A stretch of DNA of 64,000 nucleotides from an uncultured Acinetobacter sp. (GTDB taxonomy: Bacteria; Pseudomonadota; Gammaproteobacteria; Pseudomonadales; Moraxellaceae), in the NCBI RefSeq assembly GCF_947493735.1, contig NZ_CANLSL010000001.1:240836-304835 (forward strand), given 5' to 3'. The notes beneath the pieces were generated by a model that saw nothing but the letters and a program-made list of their open reading frames with translations, had not been told where the DNA came from and ran no database searches. Shown here piece after piece: positions 41,524-51,441 of this stretch. The position numbers and the translations under genes are program-made. Numbering within the stretch: position 1 is the stretch's first letter; each line of letters begins with the position of its first letter.

Positions 41524-41862
41524 TTAAATAGCAAGATCGTCGAGTTTTTTGCCTTTTGCAAGCGCATCTACCACCCAGCGAGGTTGTTTACCACGACCTG
41601 TCCACGTTTGGCTCGCATCTTTTGGATTGCGATAGCGTGGTGCGACTTTGCGAGTTGGTTTTGACTTTTTCTTTTGACCATGAGCCAAAAGTTCATCTAA
41701 GGTTAAACCCACGCTTTTTGCGACATCAACGAGCTGTGCATACGCTTGATCAATTTTTTCTTTGTTCTTCTGTTCGATGAGTTGTTGTGCTTTTTCAGTC
41801 AACTCTTTTAACTGATTTGGATTAAATTGATTTAAATCTAAGTTGTCAATATTGGTTCCCAT
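41524..41862 (-). CDS. H-NS family nucleoid protein
   Basis: A 112-residue DNA-binding silencer of AT-rich and transferred genes. The N-terminal part is the coiled-coil oligomerisation region (KELTEKAQQLIEQKNKEK). The C-terminal DNA-binding domain has the H-NS signature YRNPKDASQTWTGRGKQPRW. A Lys-rich linker (GQKKKSKPTRK) joins them. It stands alone between the MITE-like element and the thioesterase gene, with a 266-base AT-rich upstream region that probably holds its promoter. Confidence 0.93.
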   Translation of the reverse strand: MGTNIDNLDLNQFNPNQLKELTEKAQQLIEQKNKEKIDQAYAQLVDVAKSVGLTLDELLAHGQKKKSKPTRKVAPRYRNPKDASQTWTGRGKQPRWVVDALAKGKKLDDLAI

Positions 41863-42128
41863 GAGGACGTCCTTTAATGCGAGTTAAATACCAAATCAGG
41901 TATTGATAAATATGGTTTCGATAAAATATGTGTAACTAATACGCATTTCAATACATTATCTCAATACAAGTGTATAACTTTATTTTTAATTGGTTTATTC
42001 GAGTTTTGTAATTCTAATTTTAAAATAATTAATGGGTTCTATTCTTCATAAATCCCATTTGGCATATTTCTTTCTACTTTTTCTCTACGCTTTCTTTTTA
42101 CTCTGCCAGTTCTTTCACTGTGTACTTT

Positions 42129-42596
42129 TTAAAGCAAAATGACATCATGACCTGTTTGTTTTTCAAAATCTATAACCTGTTGTTTAAACTCTTCAGGAAT
42201 TGATTTTTTAGTATTTGTTTTGGCATCCAAAATCACAATAACCGCCTCACCATCAGCAACGATTTTATTCTGACTGTTGCTAAATAAGGTATAGCGCATA
42301 CGCAGTGCAGAATTTCTCATTTCTTCGACACGTGTCGCAACGACTAATTGATCAGGATAAAATACAGGACTTAAATAACGACAATCACTTTTTGAAATTA
42401 CCGTAATCACATCATAATTAAAAATATTAAATTGCTCTAAATATTCAATCCTTGCACTTTCAAAATAACGGTAATACATCACATTATTCACATGACCAAA
42501 CGCATCCATATCCCCCCAAGCGACGGTTTGCTGAAAATGTAAGGGATAATCTGATAATTCACCGATCGCTGAGCGCTGTGAGGTCTGAGCTTGCAT
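42129..42596 (-). CDS. Acyl-CoA thioesterase, 4HBT / YbgC type
   Basis: A 155-residue hotdog-fold thioesterase. The signature WGDMDAFGHVNNVMYYRYFE carries the catalytic aspartate of the 4-hydroxybenzoyl-CoA thioesterase family. The C-terminal IVADGEAVIVILDAKT completes the fold. It is 27 bases downstream of hemY's start side and read in the same direction as the haem genes, so it may be the last gene of that transcript. The substrate is not known. Confidence 0.87.
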   Translation of the reverse strand: MQAQTSQRSAIGELSDYPLHFQQTVAWGDMDAFGHVNNVMYYRYFESARIEYLEQFNIFNYDVITVISKSDCRYLSPVFYPDQLVVATRVEEMRNSALRMRYTLFSNSQNKIVADGEAVIVILDAKTNTKKSIPEEFKQQVIDFEKQTGHDVILL

Positions 42597-42622
42597 AATA
42601 TCGTCCTTATACTTAGGTCATG

Positions 42623-43813
42623 CTAGAGGTTAAATTTAAAATCTTGATCGCTAAACTGAAGTAATCGTTTTAAATCTTGCTGTAAATCGTCTGATGGCAA
42701 CGCACTTTTTACCCGTAAATATGCCATATACGCATCTTCAGGATATTGTGCTAATAATGCGTTTGCCTCATCAATATTGCCTACGGCTTGCGCAATATGC
42801 CATTTGGCAAAAGCGATGCTCGGCTGAGCAGGATATTGCGCAGACCACGCTTCGATTTTCGATGCGATCACGTCAATATCCAAATGTGCATGTTCAAACA
42901 CCTGATCGAGCCAAATATACAGTACCTCTGGCACAAATCGCTCAGCTGAAATTTGTTCTGCAAAAATAAAACTCTGTAAATCAAATCGTTCAAACTGCAC
43001 CATGAGTTTTAATAAGATAATTTTATGCTCAACAGGATAATCAGCAATCACCGACTGATGCTGTTGAATCCATGCTCCAAGCTGATCTATAGCACGCTCA
43101 TCCGCACGATCTTTAAATTGAAAAAGTGCCTGTAACCATAATACATTTTGCGCTTGATCAAACTGTGGCTGAAACGTGGCATCAAACATTTTCCACGGAT
43201 ATTGCAACGACAGTTGCAACCATTTTTTTTGAAGCTGTGCGTGATATGCAGTTGCTAAAGGTTGTAACCACGTCGAGAGCGGTTGTACGCTTAAAAATTC
43301 AATACGTTCAAAGGCTTCAGCATGATTCCCTTCAACCAATGCAATATCAATTTTAAGGAGTTCCGCCAATTCAAACAGTGGATTTTTACTGTGTTTTAAC
43401 CACTCTTTAGCACTTGTTGTGTCCATTTGATTGAGCGACATTTGCGCACGGATCAAAGGATGTAAAAGTGCAGAAGCTTGATAGGTCGAGATAATTTGCT
43501 GTTGCTCAGAAGCTTCTGCTTTGAGTAGCCACAATATCCCGAGTCGCTCATAAGGATGAAGTTTTTGAAATGATTTAGGTTGTAAATGATTTTGAATATT
43601 ACGGCGGAAAATCTGTTTTAAACCATACCAACACGCATAGAGCACGATGAGGAATATAAAAAATAAGATCAGTACCAATAATAAATTGGTTTGTAACTGC
43701 CAACCATGCCACTGCAAAAAGACATAGCCAAAACCCGCATTAAAACTCAGCACAATAAATACGCCGAGTAATAGCAAAAATAAAATGAGATACGCCAAAA
43801 TCACATTACGCAT
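42623..43813 (-). CDS. hemY: Haem biosynthesis operon protein HemY
   Basis: A 396-residue inner-membrane protein with two N-terminal membrane helices (VILAYLILFLLLLGVFIVL and LLLVLILFFIFLIVLYACWY) and a periplasm- or cytoplasm-facing TPR-like helical domain. It belongs to the HemY_N family found after hemX in gamma-proteobacterial haem operons; its function is not settled. It should not be confused with the Bacillus protoporphyrinogen oxidase of the same name. Confidence 0.9.
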   Translation of the reverse strand: MRNVILAYLILFLLLLGVFIVLSFNAGFGYVFLQWHGWQLQTNLLLVLILFFIFLIVLYACWYGLKQIFRRNIQNHLQPKSFQKLHPYERLGILWLLKAEASEQQQIISTYQASALLHPLIRAQMSLNQMDTTSAKEWLKHSKNPLFELAELLKIDIALVEGNHAEAFERIEFLSVQPLSTWLQPLATAYHAQLQKKWLQLSLQYPWKMFDATFQPQFDQAQNVLWLQALFQFKDRADERAIDQLGAWIQQHQSVIADYPVEHKIILLKLMVQFERFDLQSFIFAEQISAERFVPEVLYIWLDQVFEHAHLDIDVIASKIEAWSAQYPAQPSIAFAKWHIAQAVGNIDEANALLAQYPEDAYMAYLRVKSALPSDDLQQDLKRLLQFSDQDFKFNL

Positions 43814-43836
43814 GACGAATTACCCTCTCTGCGACA

Positions 43837-44832
43837 TCATGGCGTATCACCAAGCAACGTGATCGCACTCAGTTGCGGTGCAGGATTGAGTGCGATTCCA
43901 TCTAAGCTTTTTAAGCTTTTTAATACCGATTGCGAGGTCGCATCTGGATATACAGCGAGATTTTCTGCCAAAATTGCAATCTGCTGACGATAGAAAGCTT
44001 TTTGCCCTGCATATAAGGCTTGCTGTGCCAGTAAGAGTTGCAATTGCATTTCTTTGTAATGTAGCGCACGTTGTTGCAAATCAGGTTGTTGTACTTGATC
44101 AACACGTTGTAACTTGAACCAATTGGACCAAGAGCGTGACTGACTGGCTTGATCTAGTGCAACTGGGTCAAGCTGTGTTTCGATCTTTTGTAATTGTTGT
44201 TGCAGGACACTCAGGTGTTCACTACGCTGTTGCGAATATTGAGTGATGGTGTTCTGATCACGTTGCAAGGCTGCGATAAGGGCTGAGTTCAAACTACTCG
44301 CAAGCAACTGCTCTTGACCCAATTTCTGTTTTAAGTTTTGAATCTGTGACAGCGCCATGCTTATACGTTGTTGTTGCAACATCGCTTGTATCAGGCTTAA
44401 GCGATCTTTGACATAACTCAAGCGATCTTGATTCAAACGCTGATTTTCAAAACTTGAAGCATTGATACTGGCAAGGGTTGGATTTAAAGCTTGTAGGCTG
44501 TTTTGCTGTGCTTGGTTTTGCTGTGCTTGGTTTTGCTGTGCTTGGTTTTGTTGCGATCGGCTTGTTTGCGTATTTGGATTTTTTGGCTGATTGCTTTTTG
44601 ATTGTCTGTTTTGTGAAGTATTTGTTAGTGATGGATTTTCTTGGAATGATTGCTCATGAAATTGTTGCATTGAAATCAACTGATCATACAATGCAGAAAC
44701 ACGCTGACTTTGCTGATTCAGACTGAGATTAAGTGCATTCAATTGATCAGCTTTCACAAAATAAAGATCAAAGCTGAGCTTGCCCAACCACACCACGATC
44801 AACAATAGGATCAATGCGCCAATTTTATTCAT
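43837..44832 (-). CDS. hemX: HemX-like membrane protein
   Basis: A 331-residue protein with one N-terminal membrane helix (IGALILLLIVVWLGKLSFDLY) and a long Gln-rich, mostly helical domain. It is of the HemX family, annotated in places as uroporphyrinogen-III methyltransferase but lacking that enzyme's domain. Around residues 95-110 a QNQAQ unit is repeated three times. Genes hemD and hemY flank it in the usual order. Confidence 0.85.
   Translation of the reverse strand: MNKIGALILLLIVVWLGKLSFDLYFVKADQLNALNLSLNQQSQRVSALYDQLISMQQFHEQSFQENPSLTNTSQNRQSKSNQPKNPNTQTSRSQQNQAQQNQAQQNQAQQNSLQALNPTLASINASSFENQRLNQDRLSYVKDRLSLIQAMLQQQRISMALSQIQNLKQKLGQEQLLASSLNSALIAALQRDQNTITQYSQQRSEHLSVLQQQLQKIETQLDPVALDQASQSRSWSNWFKLQRVDQVQQPDLQQRALHYKEMQLQLLLAQQALYAGQKAFYRQQIAILAENLAVYPDATSQSVLKSLKSLDGIALNPAPQLSAITLLGDTP
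44506..44550. repeat. Triple 15-base tandem repeat inside hemX
   Basis: Three perfect copies of CTGTGCTTGGTTTTG in a row (44506-44520, 44521-44535, 44536-44550), coding QNQAQ three times on the minus strand. The unit is a multiple of three, so changes in number keep the frame. Confidence 0.95.
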
Positions 44833-44933
44833 CTTTGCTCATCAACAGTTTGCCCTAAACTCACTCGACCTATCACTCACTTTGATCATAGAAAATAAAT
44901 AAATCAAAAAACAACGACGTCGTATCTCATGTC

Positions 44934-45797
44934 TTATTCGACATTGTTGCGATTCTGAACAACACTGTCAATTTCATTTGCTTGTAAATGTTGTACAGTC
45001 AGTATTTGAGCCGAGTCTACCAAATGATCTTGAAGCCTATAGTCTGGAAATAAATCATCTCGAAGCACTTGGCTTACACGATCGCCGAGCACCACGTATT
45101 GATTCTCAGAAAATATATCCTTGCTGACTATGGCATGTTCAACCAGTTGCGTCGTTAACTGTTGCCAATTTTTCCAACTTTGTTCACTGCTAATCAGAAT
45201 CGTTGCAGGGAGCTGCTGTGCAAGTTGTTTTAAACCCTCAATCGTATAATTAGGCATCGCACGGCGATAGAGCAGAATATTTAACACCGTACAACCTTGT
45301 GCAATCAGCTCATCCATCATCAAAGTCCGTCCGCCAATGCCACGCCAAAACGCAATATTTAGACTTTGAGCATGTTGCTGTGCATTCGAGGGAGATTGCT
45401 CTGCAATTATTTCTTTTAAAATTGGAAGTTGTAACATGCCTTCGGATGTTTCCACCGTTGGGCATTGGCTATCAATTTTATATTTTGCCAATGCTTTCTG
45501 CGTCGACTGACCGACTGCAATCCATTTTTTCTTCTGCAATTCAGCCAATGAAATATTGCATTGCGAAGCATATTGCATCCCTAGTTCGACGGCAATTGGG
45601 CTGACCACAACGACAATTTCAGCATCTTTAAATTGAGCAAATTGTGCATGTAACTCTGCATCAAGCGCAATCGCCTCTAATGACAATAAAGGCAACTCAT
45701 AGACTGAATAGCCCAAAGCTTGCAAAGCCTTGCTTAAAGCAGTCGCACGCTCCACAGGGCGAGTATTAATCAGGGGCTTTGATCTGTGTTGAGTCAT
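44934..45797 (-). CDS. hemD: Uroporphyrinogen-III synthase
   Basis: A 287-residue enzyme that closes hydroxymethylbilane into uroporphyrinogen III with inversion of ring D. The family is poorly conserved; support comes from the N-terminal LINTRPVERATALSKAL, VVSPIAVELGMQY, AVGQSTQKAL and FWRGIGGRTLM. The gene follows hemC by 30 bases on the same strand. Confidence 0.92.
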   Translation of the reverse strand: MTQHRSKPLINTRPVERATALSKALQALGYSVYELPLLSLEAIALDAELHAQFAQFKDAEIVVVVSPIAVELGMQYASQCNISLAELQKKKWIAVGQSTQKALAKYKIDSQCPTVETSEGMLQLPILKEIIAEQSPSNAQQHAQSLNIAFWRGIGGRTLMMDELIAQGCTVLNILLYRRAMPNYTIEGLKQLAQQLPATILISSEQSWKNWQQLTTQLVEHAIVSKDIFSENQYVVLGDRVSQVLRDDLFPDYRLQDHLVDSAQILTVQHLQANEIDSVVQNRNNVE

Positions 45798-45827
45798 GGT
45801 TAAATCAACAAATTGCTTTAATTCATC

Positions 45828-46781
45828 TTATTGCTGATCTTGGTTTTGATCATGATATTTTTCATTATACAACGCTTGCAATAACTCACCTGCGCCTTGT
45901 GCCAACAAGTCTTTGGCGAGTGCAACGCCCATTTCTTCCGCTTGAGCAGGTGAACCTTGTTGTTTGGCAATCAGTAATTGCTCGCCATCAGGTGAACCGA
46001 CACGACCTTCAATATGGATCTGATCGCCAAGCCACTCGGCAAATGCGGCGATCGGCACTTGACAACCACCTTCAAGATGGGCGTTAAAAGCTCGTTCGGC
46101 ACGCACGCACGCTGAACTTTCTGCATCATTCAAAGCGGCAATCCAACCTTGTACTTGCGCATCATCGCTACGACATTCCAGCCCAAGTGCACCTTGTCCT
46201 ACCGCAGGCAAGCTGACTTCAGGACTGAGTGTATGGCGAATGCGCCCATGTAGCTTTAATCGTTTTAACCCTGCACTCGCCAAGATAATCGCATCGTATT
46301 GCCCTTCATCGAGTTTGGATAAACGTGTGCCAACATTACCTCGTAGATCAAGCACATTTAAATCAGGACGACGTGCCAAAACCTGACAACGACGGCGTAA
46401 GCTCGATGTGCCGACCTTTGCGCCGTGCGGTAAATCATCAAAATGGAGATATTGATTGGATACATAGGCATCTAGTGGATCTTCCCGAGTACAGATCGCA
46501 GCGAGTTCCAAACCTTTGGGCAACTGCATCGGCACATCTTTCATCGAATGCACTGCTAAATCTGCACGACCATCAAGTAATGCAGCTTCAAGCTCTTTGA
46601 CAAATAAACCTTTACCGCCGATCTTGGCAAGTGGTGTATCTAAAATCTTGTCGCCTTGCGTGACAAATGTCACCAGCTCAACACTTAAGTCTTGATGTAA
46701 TCCTTCAAGGCGTTGTTTAATATGCTCTGCCTGCCAAAGTGCCAAAGGACTTTTACGGGTGGCAATTTTTAAGACTGGCAT
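45828..46781 (-). CDS. hemC: Hydroxymethylbilane synthase (porphobilinogen deaminase)
   Basis: A 317-residue enzyme that polymerises four porphobilinogens. Segments are [42 protein letters not shown] and the cofactor-binding loop [13 protein letters not shown], whose Cys holds the dipyrromethane. It is the first gene of the hemC-D-X-Y run. Its upstream 205 bases contain an inverted-repeat element next to algR. Confidence 0.97.
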   Translation of the reverse strand: MPVLKIATRKSPLALWQAEHIKQRLEGLHQDLSVELVTFVTQGDKILDTPLAKIGGKGLFVKELEAALLDGRADLAVHSMKDVPMQLPKGLELAAICTREDPLDAYVSNQYLHFDDLPHGAKVGTSSLRRRCQVLARRPDLNVLDLRGNVGTRLSKLDEGQYDAIILASAGLKRLKLHGRIRHTLSPEVSLPAVGQGALGLECRSDDAQVQGWIAALNDAESSACVRAERAFNAHLEGGCQVPIAAFAEWLGDQIHIEGRVGSPDGEQLLIAKQQGSPAQAEEMGVALAKDLLAQGAGELLQALYNEKYHDQNQDQQ

Positions 46782-46885
46782 GGCGAAAACTCATCAACAA
46801 ACACGGATGACTTACACTACCGTGCTGATGGAGAATTGCAAGTGATTTTGGCAATTTTGATTTTTTCGCATTAACTTAAAGCTAT

Positions 46886-46990
46886 ATAATTGAAGTCATT
46901 TAAACTCAATACAAGGCAACCGAGTGCAGGTGTACAAGGAGTACATCAAACGAGGTTAACGCAGTAGTGTGTTTAAAGGGCTTTAATTAT
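46886..46990. repeat. 105-base inverted-repeat element at the algR stop codon
   Basis: The left end ATAATTGAAGTCATTTAAAC and the right end, read on the opposite strand as ATAATTAAAGCCCTTTAAAC, agree at 22 of 27 positions when taken to 27 bases. The core contains CAACCGAGTGCAGGTG and AACGAGGTTAACGCAGT-like sequence and no open frame. The right end includes the TAA of algR (46987-46989). Confidence 0.7.
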
Positions 46991-47724
46991 AAATTTTGAA
47001 TACGCTCTTTAATCAAGGGCAAGTGCCGACGACTAATCATCAACTTTTCATCAATCTCTTTACAACGCACTTGATATTGTCCACTCGATTGCATTTCCAA
47101 ACCATCCAAATATTTGAGTGACATCAAGGCATTACGATGAATACGAATAAAGTTATTTTCAAATTCATTTTCTAAATCTTTTAATGTTTCATCAATCAAC
47201 ACTTGACCATTCTTATGACGTACCATGACGTATTTCTGATCGGCTAAGAAATAATAAATATCATCTAATGGAATCAGCTCTACGCCACGATAAGTCCGTG
47301 CAGCGATGTGATGACGTGTCTGATGTTCAGGATCTTTTTCTGTCGTCGGTAACGCCTGGAGCTGTGCTTGATTCAACTTGGTCGCTTTTGCCAAAGCTTG
47401 TGACAAATCATCCATAGCAATAGGTTTGAGTAAATAGGCAATGGCATTGGTTTTAAACGCATCAATCGCATACTGATCAAATGCAGTACAAAAAGCGATC
47501 GCAGGCGGTGTGTCTAGGCTACTTAATTTTTGAGCACACACCAACCCATTCATTTCAGGCATGCGTATATCAAGTAAGATAACATCAGGCTGTTCTTGTT
47601 CGACCATTTCAAGGGCTTCTATACCATTTTTGGCTTGCCCTAGCACACGATGTCCTAGATGCGTCAACATCCGTTCCAGTCGCTCTCTTGCTAATGGTTC
47701 GTCGTCACAGACTACAATATCCAT
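46987..47724 (-). CDS. algR: LytTR response regulator AlgR
   Basis: A 245-residue regulator with a receiver domain (VCDDEPLARERLERML, phospho-Asp in DVILLDIRMPEM, IAYLLKPI) and a C-terminal LytTR DNA-binding domain (RTYRGVELIPLDDIYYFLAD, NFIRIHRNALMSLKYLDG). I start at ATG 47724 because GGGGAA lies just upstream; an ATG four codons earlier is also present. In Pseudomonas AlgR with FimS/AlgZ controls twitching motility and virulence. Its partner kinase gene is directly upstream. Confidence 0.93.
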   Translation of the reverse strand: MDIVVCDDEPLARERLERMLTHLGHRVLGQAKNGIEALEMVEQEQPDVILLDIRMPEMNGLVCAQKLSSLDTPPAIAFCTAFDQYAIDAFKTNAIAYLLKPIAMDDLSQALAKATKLNQAQLQALPTTEKDPEHQTRHHIAARTYRGVELIPLDDIYYFLADQKYVMVRHKNGQVLIDETLKDLENEFENNFIRIHRNALMSLKYLDGLEMQSSGQYQVRCKEIDEKLMISRRHLPLIKERIQNL

Positions 47725-47831
47725 TGTGTTCCCCATTGTTTCTTATACAGATGTTTGCTTCCATTGCATCTGCTTTTTAATTCATTCATGAGTAATTCTC
47801 ATGTCTTGTCAGTGATGAGCTGATCGCCCAT

Positions 47832-48911
47832 TTACTGATATCGATAACTCAACAAAGTCGTATAGACATCATCACGTGCAAAAGTAGAAAACTTCACTTC
47901 TGCACCATAATACGCCATGAGACGTTGTTTCACGTTATCAATAGCAATCCCATTGCCTTGATTCGACTCTGATTTTACCTGAGCCTCTTTTGTTCGGTAG
48001 GGATTGGTCAAAACAATACTGACATGGTGGTCACGTATTTCTATTAATATACTCACCATGCTCGCTTTAGACAATGATTCTACACCATGATAAATACAAT
48101 TTTCCAATAATGGTTGCAAAGTGAGCAGTGGAATCTTGGCTTGATTGAGCAGATTTTCACCATCAATACGCCATTTGACTTGTAAGCGATCACCTAAACG
48201 CACACCTTCGATCTTTAAATAACGCTGACATAGCTCGACTTCTTCAGACAAACTGACCTCTCGTAACTCAGTTAAACTCGCCCGAAAAAGACTCGATAAA
48301 TCAATCAGCATTTGCTCCGCTTTAAAAGGATCACTACCGATCAGACTCACCACACTATTCAAACTATTAAATAAAAAATGCGGGTGAATGCGAGCTTGTA
48401 AGGCTTGTACTCTAGCCATCAGCTCAGATTGTCGTTGCTCAATCCACAGCTCACGCACGTATAGATAACGCAAGACAATCAAACCAATACCACCACCAAG
48501 CACCATTCGACGCAGGCTATGTTCAGAGATGATTTGCCAAGTCAGTGCATGACGAGGAAACTGCGCATGATGTTGCAAAATATTGATGATAAAACTACTA
48601 AAAAGCACAATCAGAATGAGCACTAAAAAGCTAAAAATAAAAAATGTCTTACGTGCCAAATACGGCATCCGACGTTGCAGATAATCAATACAATAGGCAA
48701 ACGCCACACAAACCCAACTTACGAATAACACATGATGAATCAGTAAAGACCACGTAATATCAGACAACCGTGAAACACTTGCCACAGCCAAAATCAAGCC
48801 CAAAGCATTACTAGCTAATAACAGCTCAAAGACTTGTCGCCACTGTTTAAAGTCACGAAAGCCAAAACGTGGAGCTGGTTTTGATGAATTTGTTTTTGTT
48901 TGCACTGCCAT
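47832..48911 (-). CDS. algZ: LytS-type sensor histidine kinase AlgZ/FimS
   Basis: A 359-residue membrane kinase with four hydrophobic segments in the first 160 residues, then the His_kinase domain: the phosphorylated His is in RIHPHFLFNSLNS, the N box is LLENCIYHGVE and the G box is GNGIAIDNVKQRL. It forms the two-component pair with algR 108 bases downstream. The gene is divergent from argH; both promoters must lie in 48912-49086. Confidence 0.92.
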   Translation of the reverse strand: MAVQTKTNSSKPAPRFGFRDFKQWRQVFELLLASNALGLILAVASVSRLSDITWSLLIHHVLFVSWVCVAFAYCIDYLQRRMPYLARKTFFIFSFLVLILIVLFSSFIINILQHHAQFPRHALTWQIISEHSLRRMVLGGGIGLIVLRYLYVRELWIEQRQSELMARVQALQARIHPHFLFNSLNSVVSLIGSDPFKAEQMLIDLSSLFRASLTELREVSLSEEVELCQRYLKIEGVRLGDRLQVKWRIDGENLLNQAKIPLLTLQPLLENCIYHGVESLSKASMVSILIEIRDHHVSIVLTNPYRTKEAQVKSESNQGNGIAIDNVKQRLMAYYGAEVKFSTFARDDVYTTLLSYRYQ

Positions 48912-49086
48912 GCACTGACACGTCCTGTTGAGTAATTTTTATCTCAAATTTAATGATAAATCGAAACTCTAAATTAGCATACTCCATGACTTTTTCATCT
49001 TGCATACACAATTCAATGCCTGTGGTAGCAATGTCTGTTATAATTTCACTCACATTTAAACAGTTTCAAATTGAATTGACGATCTT

Positions 49087-50529
49087 ATGACTACACCGAC
49101 AAATCAGCCAACTGATTCTTTGAATCCCGCTCAAAACCCGACTCAAACTTCCGGTATGTGGGGCGGTCGTTTTAGTGAAGCAACCGATGCCTTTGTTGCC
49201 GAATTTACCGCATCTGTGCAATTTGACCAACGCTTTTATAAACAAGATATCGCAGGTTCGATTGCACACGCCACCATGCTGTCTAAAGTCGGCGTACTCA
49301 CTACACAAGAGCGTGACGACATTATCAACGGTTTGAATGACATTCAAACCGAAATCGAAGCAGGTCAATTCCAGTGGCGCATTGATCTTGAAGATGTACA
49401 CATGAACATCGAAGCGGCATTGACGAGTCGTATCGGTATTACTGGAAAAAAATTACATACAGGTCGTAGTCGTAATGACCAAGTGGCAACCGATATTCGC
49501 CTTTATCTGCGTGATGAAATCGATGCAACTTTGGCTGTTTTAAAGCGTTTGCAATCAGGTATTTTGGATTTGGCAGGGAAAAATACCGACACCATCATGC
49601 CAGGTTTTACTCATTTACAAACTGCACAACCTGTGACTTTTGGTCATCATTTATTGGCGTGGTTTGAAATGTTGTTCCGTGATAGTGAGCGTCTGATCGA
49701 CTGCCGTAAACGTGTCAATCGTATGCCTCTTGGTTCAGCAGCATTAGCAGGTACGACGTATCCGATCGACCGTAACTACACTGCGGAATTGCTCGGCTTT
49801 GAAGCGGTCAGTGAAAATTCACTGGATGGCGTATCAGATCGTGACTTTGCCATTGAGTTTAATGCGGCAGCATCGCTGATCATGATGCACCTCTCTCGAA
49901 TGTCTGAAGAATTGATTTTATGGACGTCGGCGCAGTTTAAATTTGTACAGATCCCAGATCGCTTCTGCACAGGTTCGTCGATCATGCCACAGAAAAAAAA
50001 TCCTGATGTACCTGAGTTAGTCCGTGGTAAATCTGGTCGTGTCTTTGGCGACTTGATTAGCTTGTTGACGCTGATGAAAGGTCAACCGTTGGCATATAAC
50101 AAAGACAACCAAGAAGATAAAGAGCCGTTATTCGATGCGATTGATACTGTGCGTGGTAGCTTGATGGCTTTTGCGGATATGGTGCCTGCGCTTGTACCAA
50201 ATATTGCCAGTATGCGTGAAGCGGCATTGCGTGGCTTCTCGACTGCGACCGATCTTGCCGATTATTTGGTAAAAAAAGGCGTGGCATTCCGTGATGCGCA
50301 CGAAATCGTCGGTAAAGCGGTTGCGCTCGGTGTGCAAGAGGAAAAAGACTTGTCTGAACTGACCCTTGAACAGTTACAACAATTTTGTGATTTGATCACA
50401 GCAGATGTGTTTGATCTGGCGTTGACTTTAGAAGCATCAGTATCGGCTCGTGACCATTTGGGCGGGACTGCGCCGAAGCAAGTCAGTGCAGCGATTGAAC
50501 GTGCACGTCAGCGTATTGCATCGCTCTAA
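49087..50529 (+). CDS. argH: Argininosuccinate lyase
   Basis: The last enzyme of arginine synthesis, splitting argininosuccinate into arginine and fumarate; 480 residues. It has [54 protein letters not shown] and the fumarase-family signature [12 protein letters not shown], which holds the catalytic serine. The start follows a short leader with a weak ribosome binding site. It precedes yggX by 50 bases. Confidence 0.97.
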   Translation: MTTPTNQPTDSLNPAQNPTQTSGMWGGRFSEATDAFVAEFTASVQFDQRFYKQDIAGSIAHATMLSKVGVLTTQERDDIINGLNDIQTEIEAGQFQWRIDLEDVHMNIEAALTSRIGITGKKLHTGRSRNDQVATDIRLYLRDEIDATLAVLKRLQSGILDLAGKNTDTIMPGFTHLQTAQPVTFGHHLLAWFEMLFRDSERLIDCRKRVNRMPLGSAALAGTTYPIDRNYTAELLGFEAVSENSLDGVSDRDFAIEFNAAASLIMMHLSRMSEELILWTSAQFKFVQIPDRFCTGSSIMPQKKNPDVPELVRGKSGRVFGDLISLLTLMKGQPLAYNKDNQEDKEPLFDAIDTVRGSLMAFADMVPALVPNIASMREAALRGFSTATDLADYLVKKGVAFRDAHEIVGKAVALGVQEEKDLSELTLEQLQQFCDLITADVFDLALTLEASVSARDHLGGTAPKQVSAAIERARQRIASL

Positions 50530-50579
50530 GCGTCGAAATATTGGCTTAAAAAATTTACAGCAGAATTTAAGGAATCGTT

Positions 50580-50852
50580 ATGTCAAAGCAGATATTTTGT
50601 CGTAAATATCAAAAGGAAATGGACGCACTGGATTTTGCGCCATTTCCAGGGGCGAAAGGTCAAGAATATTTAGAAACCGTGTCGAAGCAGGCTTGGCAAG
50701 AATGGCTGCAACATCAAACGACTTTGATCAATGAAAAACGCTTAAATGTGTTTGAACCTGATGCAAAAAAATTCCTTGAAGAACAACGTGAGAAGTTCTT
50801 GAGTAATGATGATTCTGTGGAAAAAGCAGAAGGTTGGACTGAGCAGAAGTAA
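50580..50852 (+). CDS. yggX: YggX, Fe(2+) trafficking / oxidative damage protection protein
   Basis: A 90-residue protein starting [20 protein letters not shown] after the initial MSKQ, with the conserved Cys near the N-terminus and the family's [18 protein letters not shown]. YggX proteins protect iron-sulfur clusters and lessen oxidative damage. AAGGAA precedes the ATG. The fic gene starts 25 bases after its stop. Confidence 0.95.
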   Translation: MSKQIFCRKYQKEMDALDFAPFPGAKGQEYLETVSKQAWQEWLQHQTTLINEKRLNVFEPDAKKFLEEQREKFLSNDDSVEKAEGWTEQK

Positions 50853-50877
50853 CGCAAACAGCCACGGAAATTGCCTC

Positions 50878-51432
50878 ATGAATACACAAGAGATTGATCA
50901 TCTCAGCAAGCAAAAAGCTTATGATCTCTATGATTCAGGTTTGATTCATCAGCTTGAGGTCGGTACGACCAAAGGACTGCAACAGATTCATCTTCATTTA
51001 TTTGAGGGTTTATATGCGTTTGCAGGGCAAATCCGTGAGTTAAATATCTCAAAAAGCAATTTTCGCTTTGCCAATGCTTTATATTTAAAAGAGGCTTTGC
51101 GTGCTATTGAAAAAATGCCTGAGAACACCTTTGAAGACATCATTGATAAATATGTAGAAATGAATGTTGCGCATCCATTCTTGGAAGGTAATGGACGCTC
51201 TACTCGGATTTGGCTGGACTTGATCTTTAAGAAGCAACTTGGCAAAGTAGTTGACTGGGAAAAAGTTGATAAAACGCTTTATCTACAAGCGATGGAGCGT
51301 AGCCCGATCAATGACTTAGAAATCAGCTTTTTACTGCAAAATGCGTTGACTGATAAAGTAGACGACCGTGAAGTCTTTATGAAAGGGATTGATCAGTCTT
51401 ATTATTATGAACAGCCTGAAGATCGGCGGTAA
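50878..51432 (+). CDS. Class III Fic protein, probable AMP transferase
   Basis: A 184-residue single-domain Fic protein. The active site is [10 protein letters not shown] with His99; [10 protein letters not shown] and [10 protein letters not shown] form the flap region. Near the C-terminus is the inhibitory helix SYYYEQ (Ser174, Glu178), the place where class III Fic proteins such as NmFic of Neisseria carry [S/T]xxxE[G/N]. The similarity to NmFic, which adenylylates gyrase B, runs over the whole length. Here the last motif position is Gln in place of Gly or Asn. I start at ATG 50878; 24 upstream codons overlap yggX. It is followed nine bases later by an unknown gene. Confidence 0.93.
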   Translation: MNTQEIDHLSKQKAYDLYDSGLIHQLEVGTTKGLQQIHLHLFEGLYAFAGQIRELNISKSNFRFANALYLKEALRAIEKMPENTFEDIIDKYVEMNVAHPFLEGNGRSTRIWLDLIFKKQLGKVVDWEKVDKTLYLQAMERSPINDLEISFLLQNALTDKVDDREVFMKGIDQSYYYEQPEDRR

Positions 51433-51441
51433 TAAAATAAT

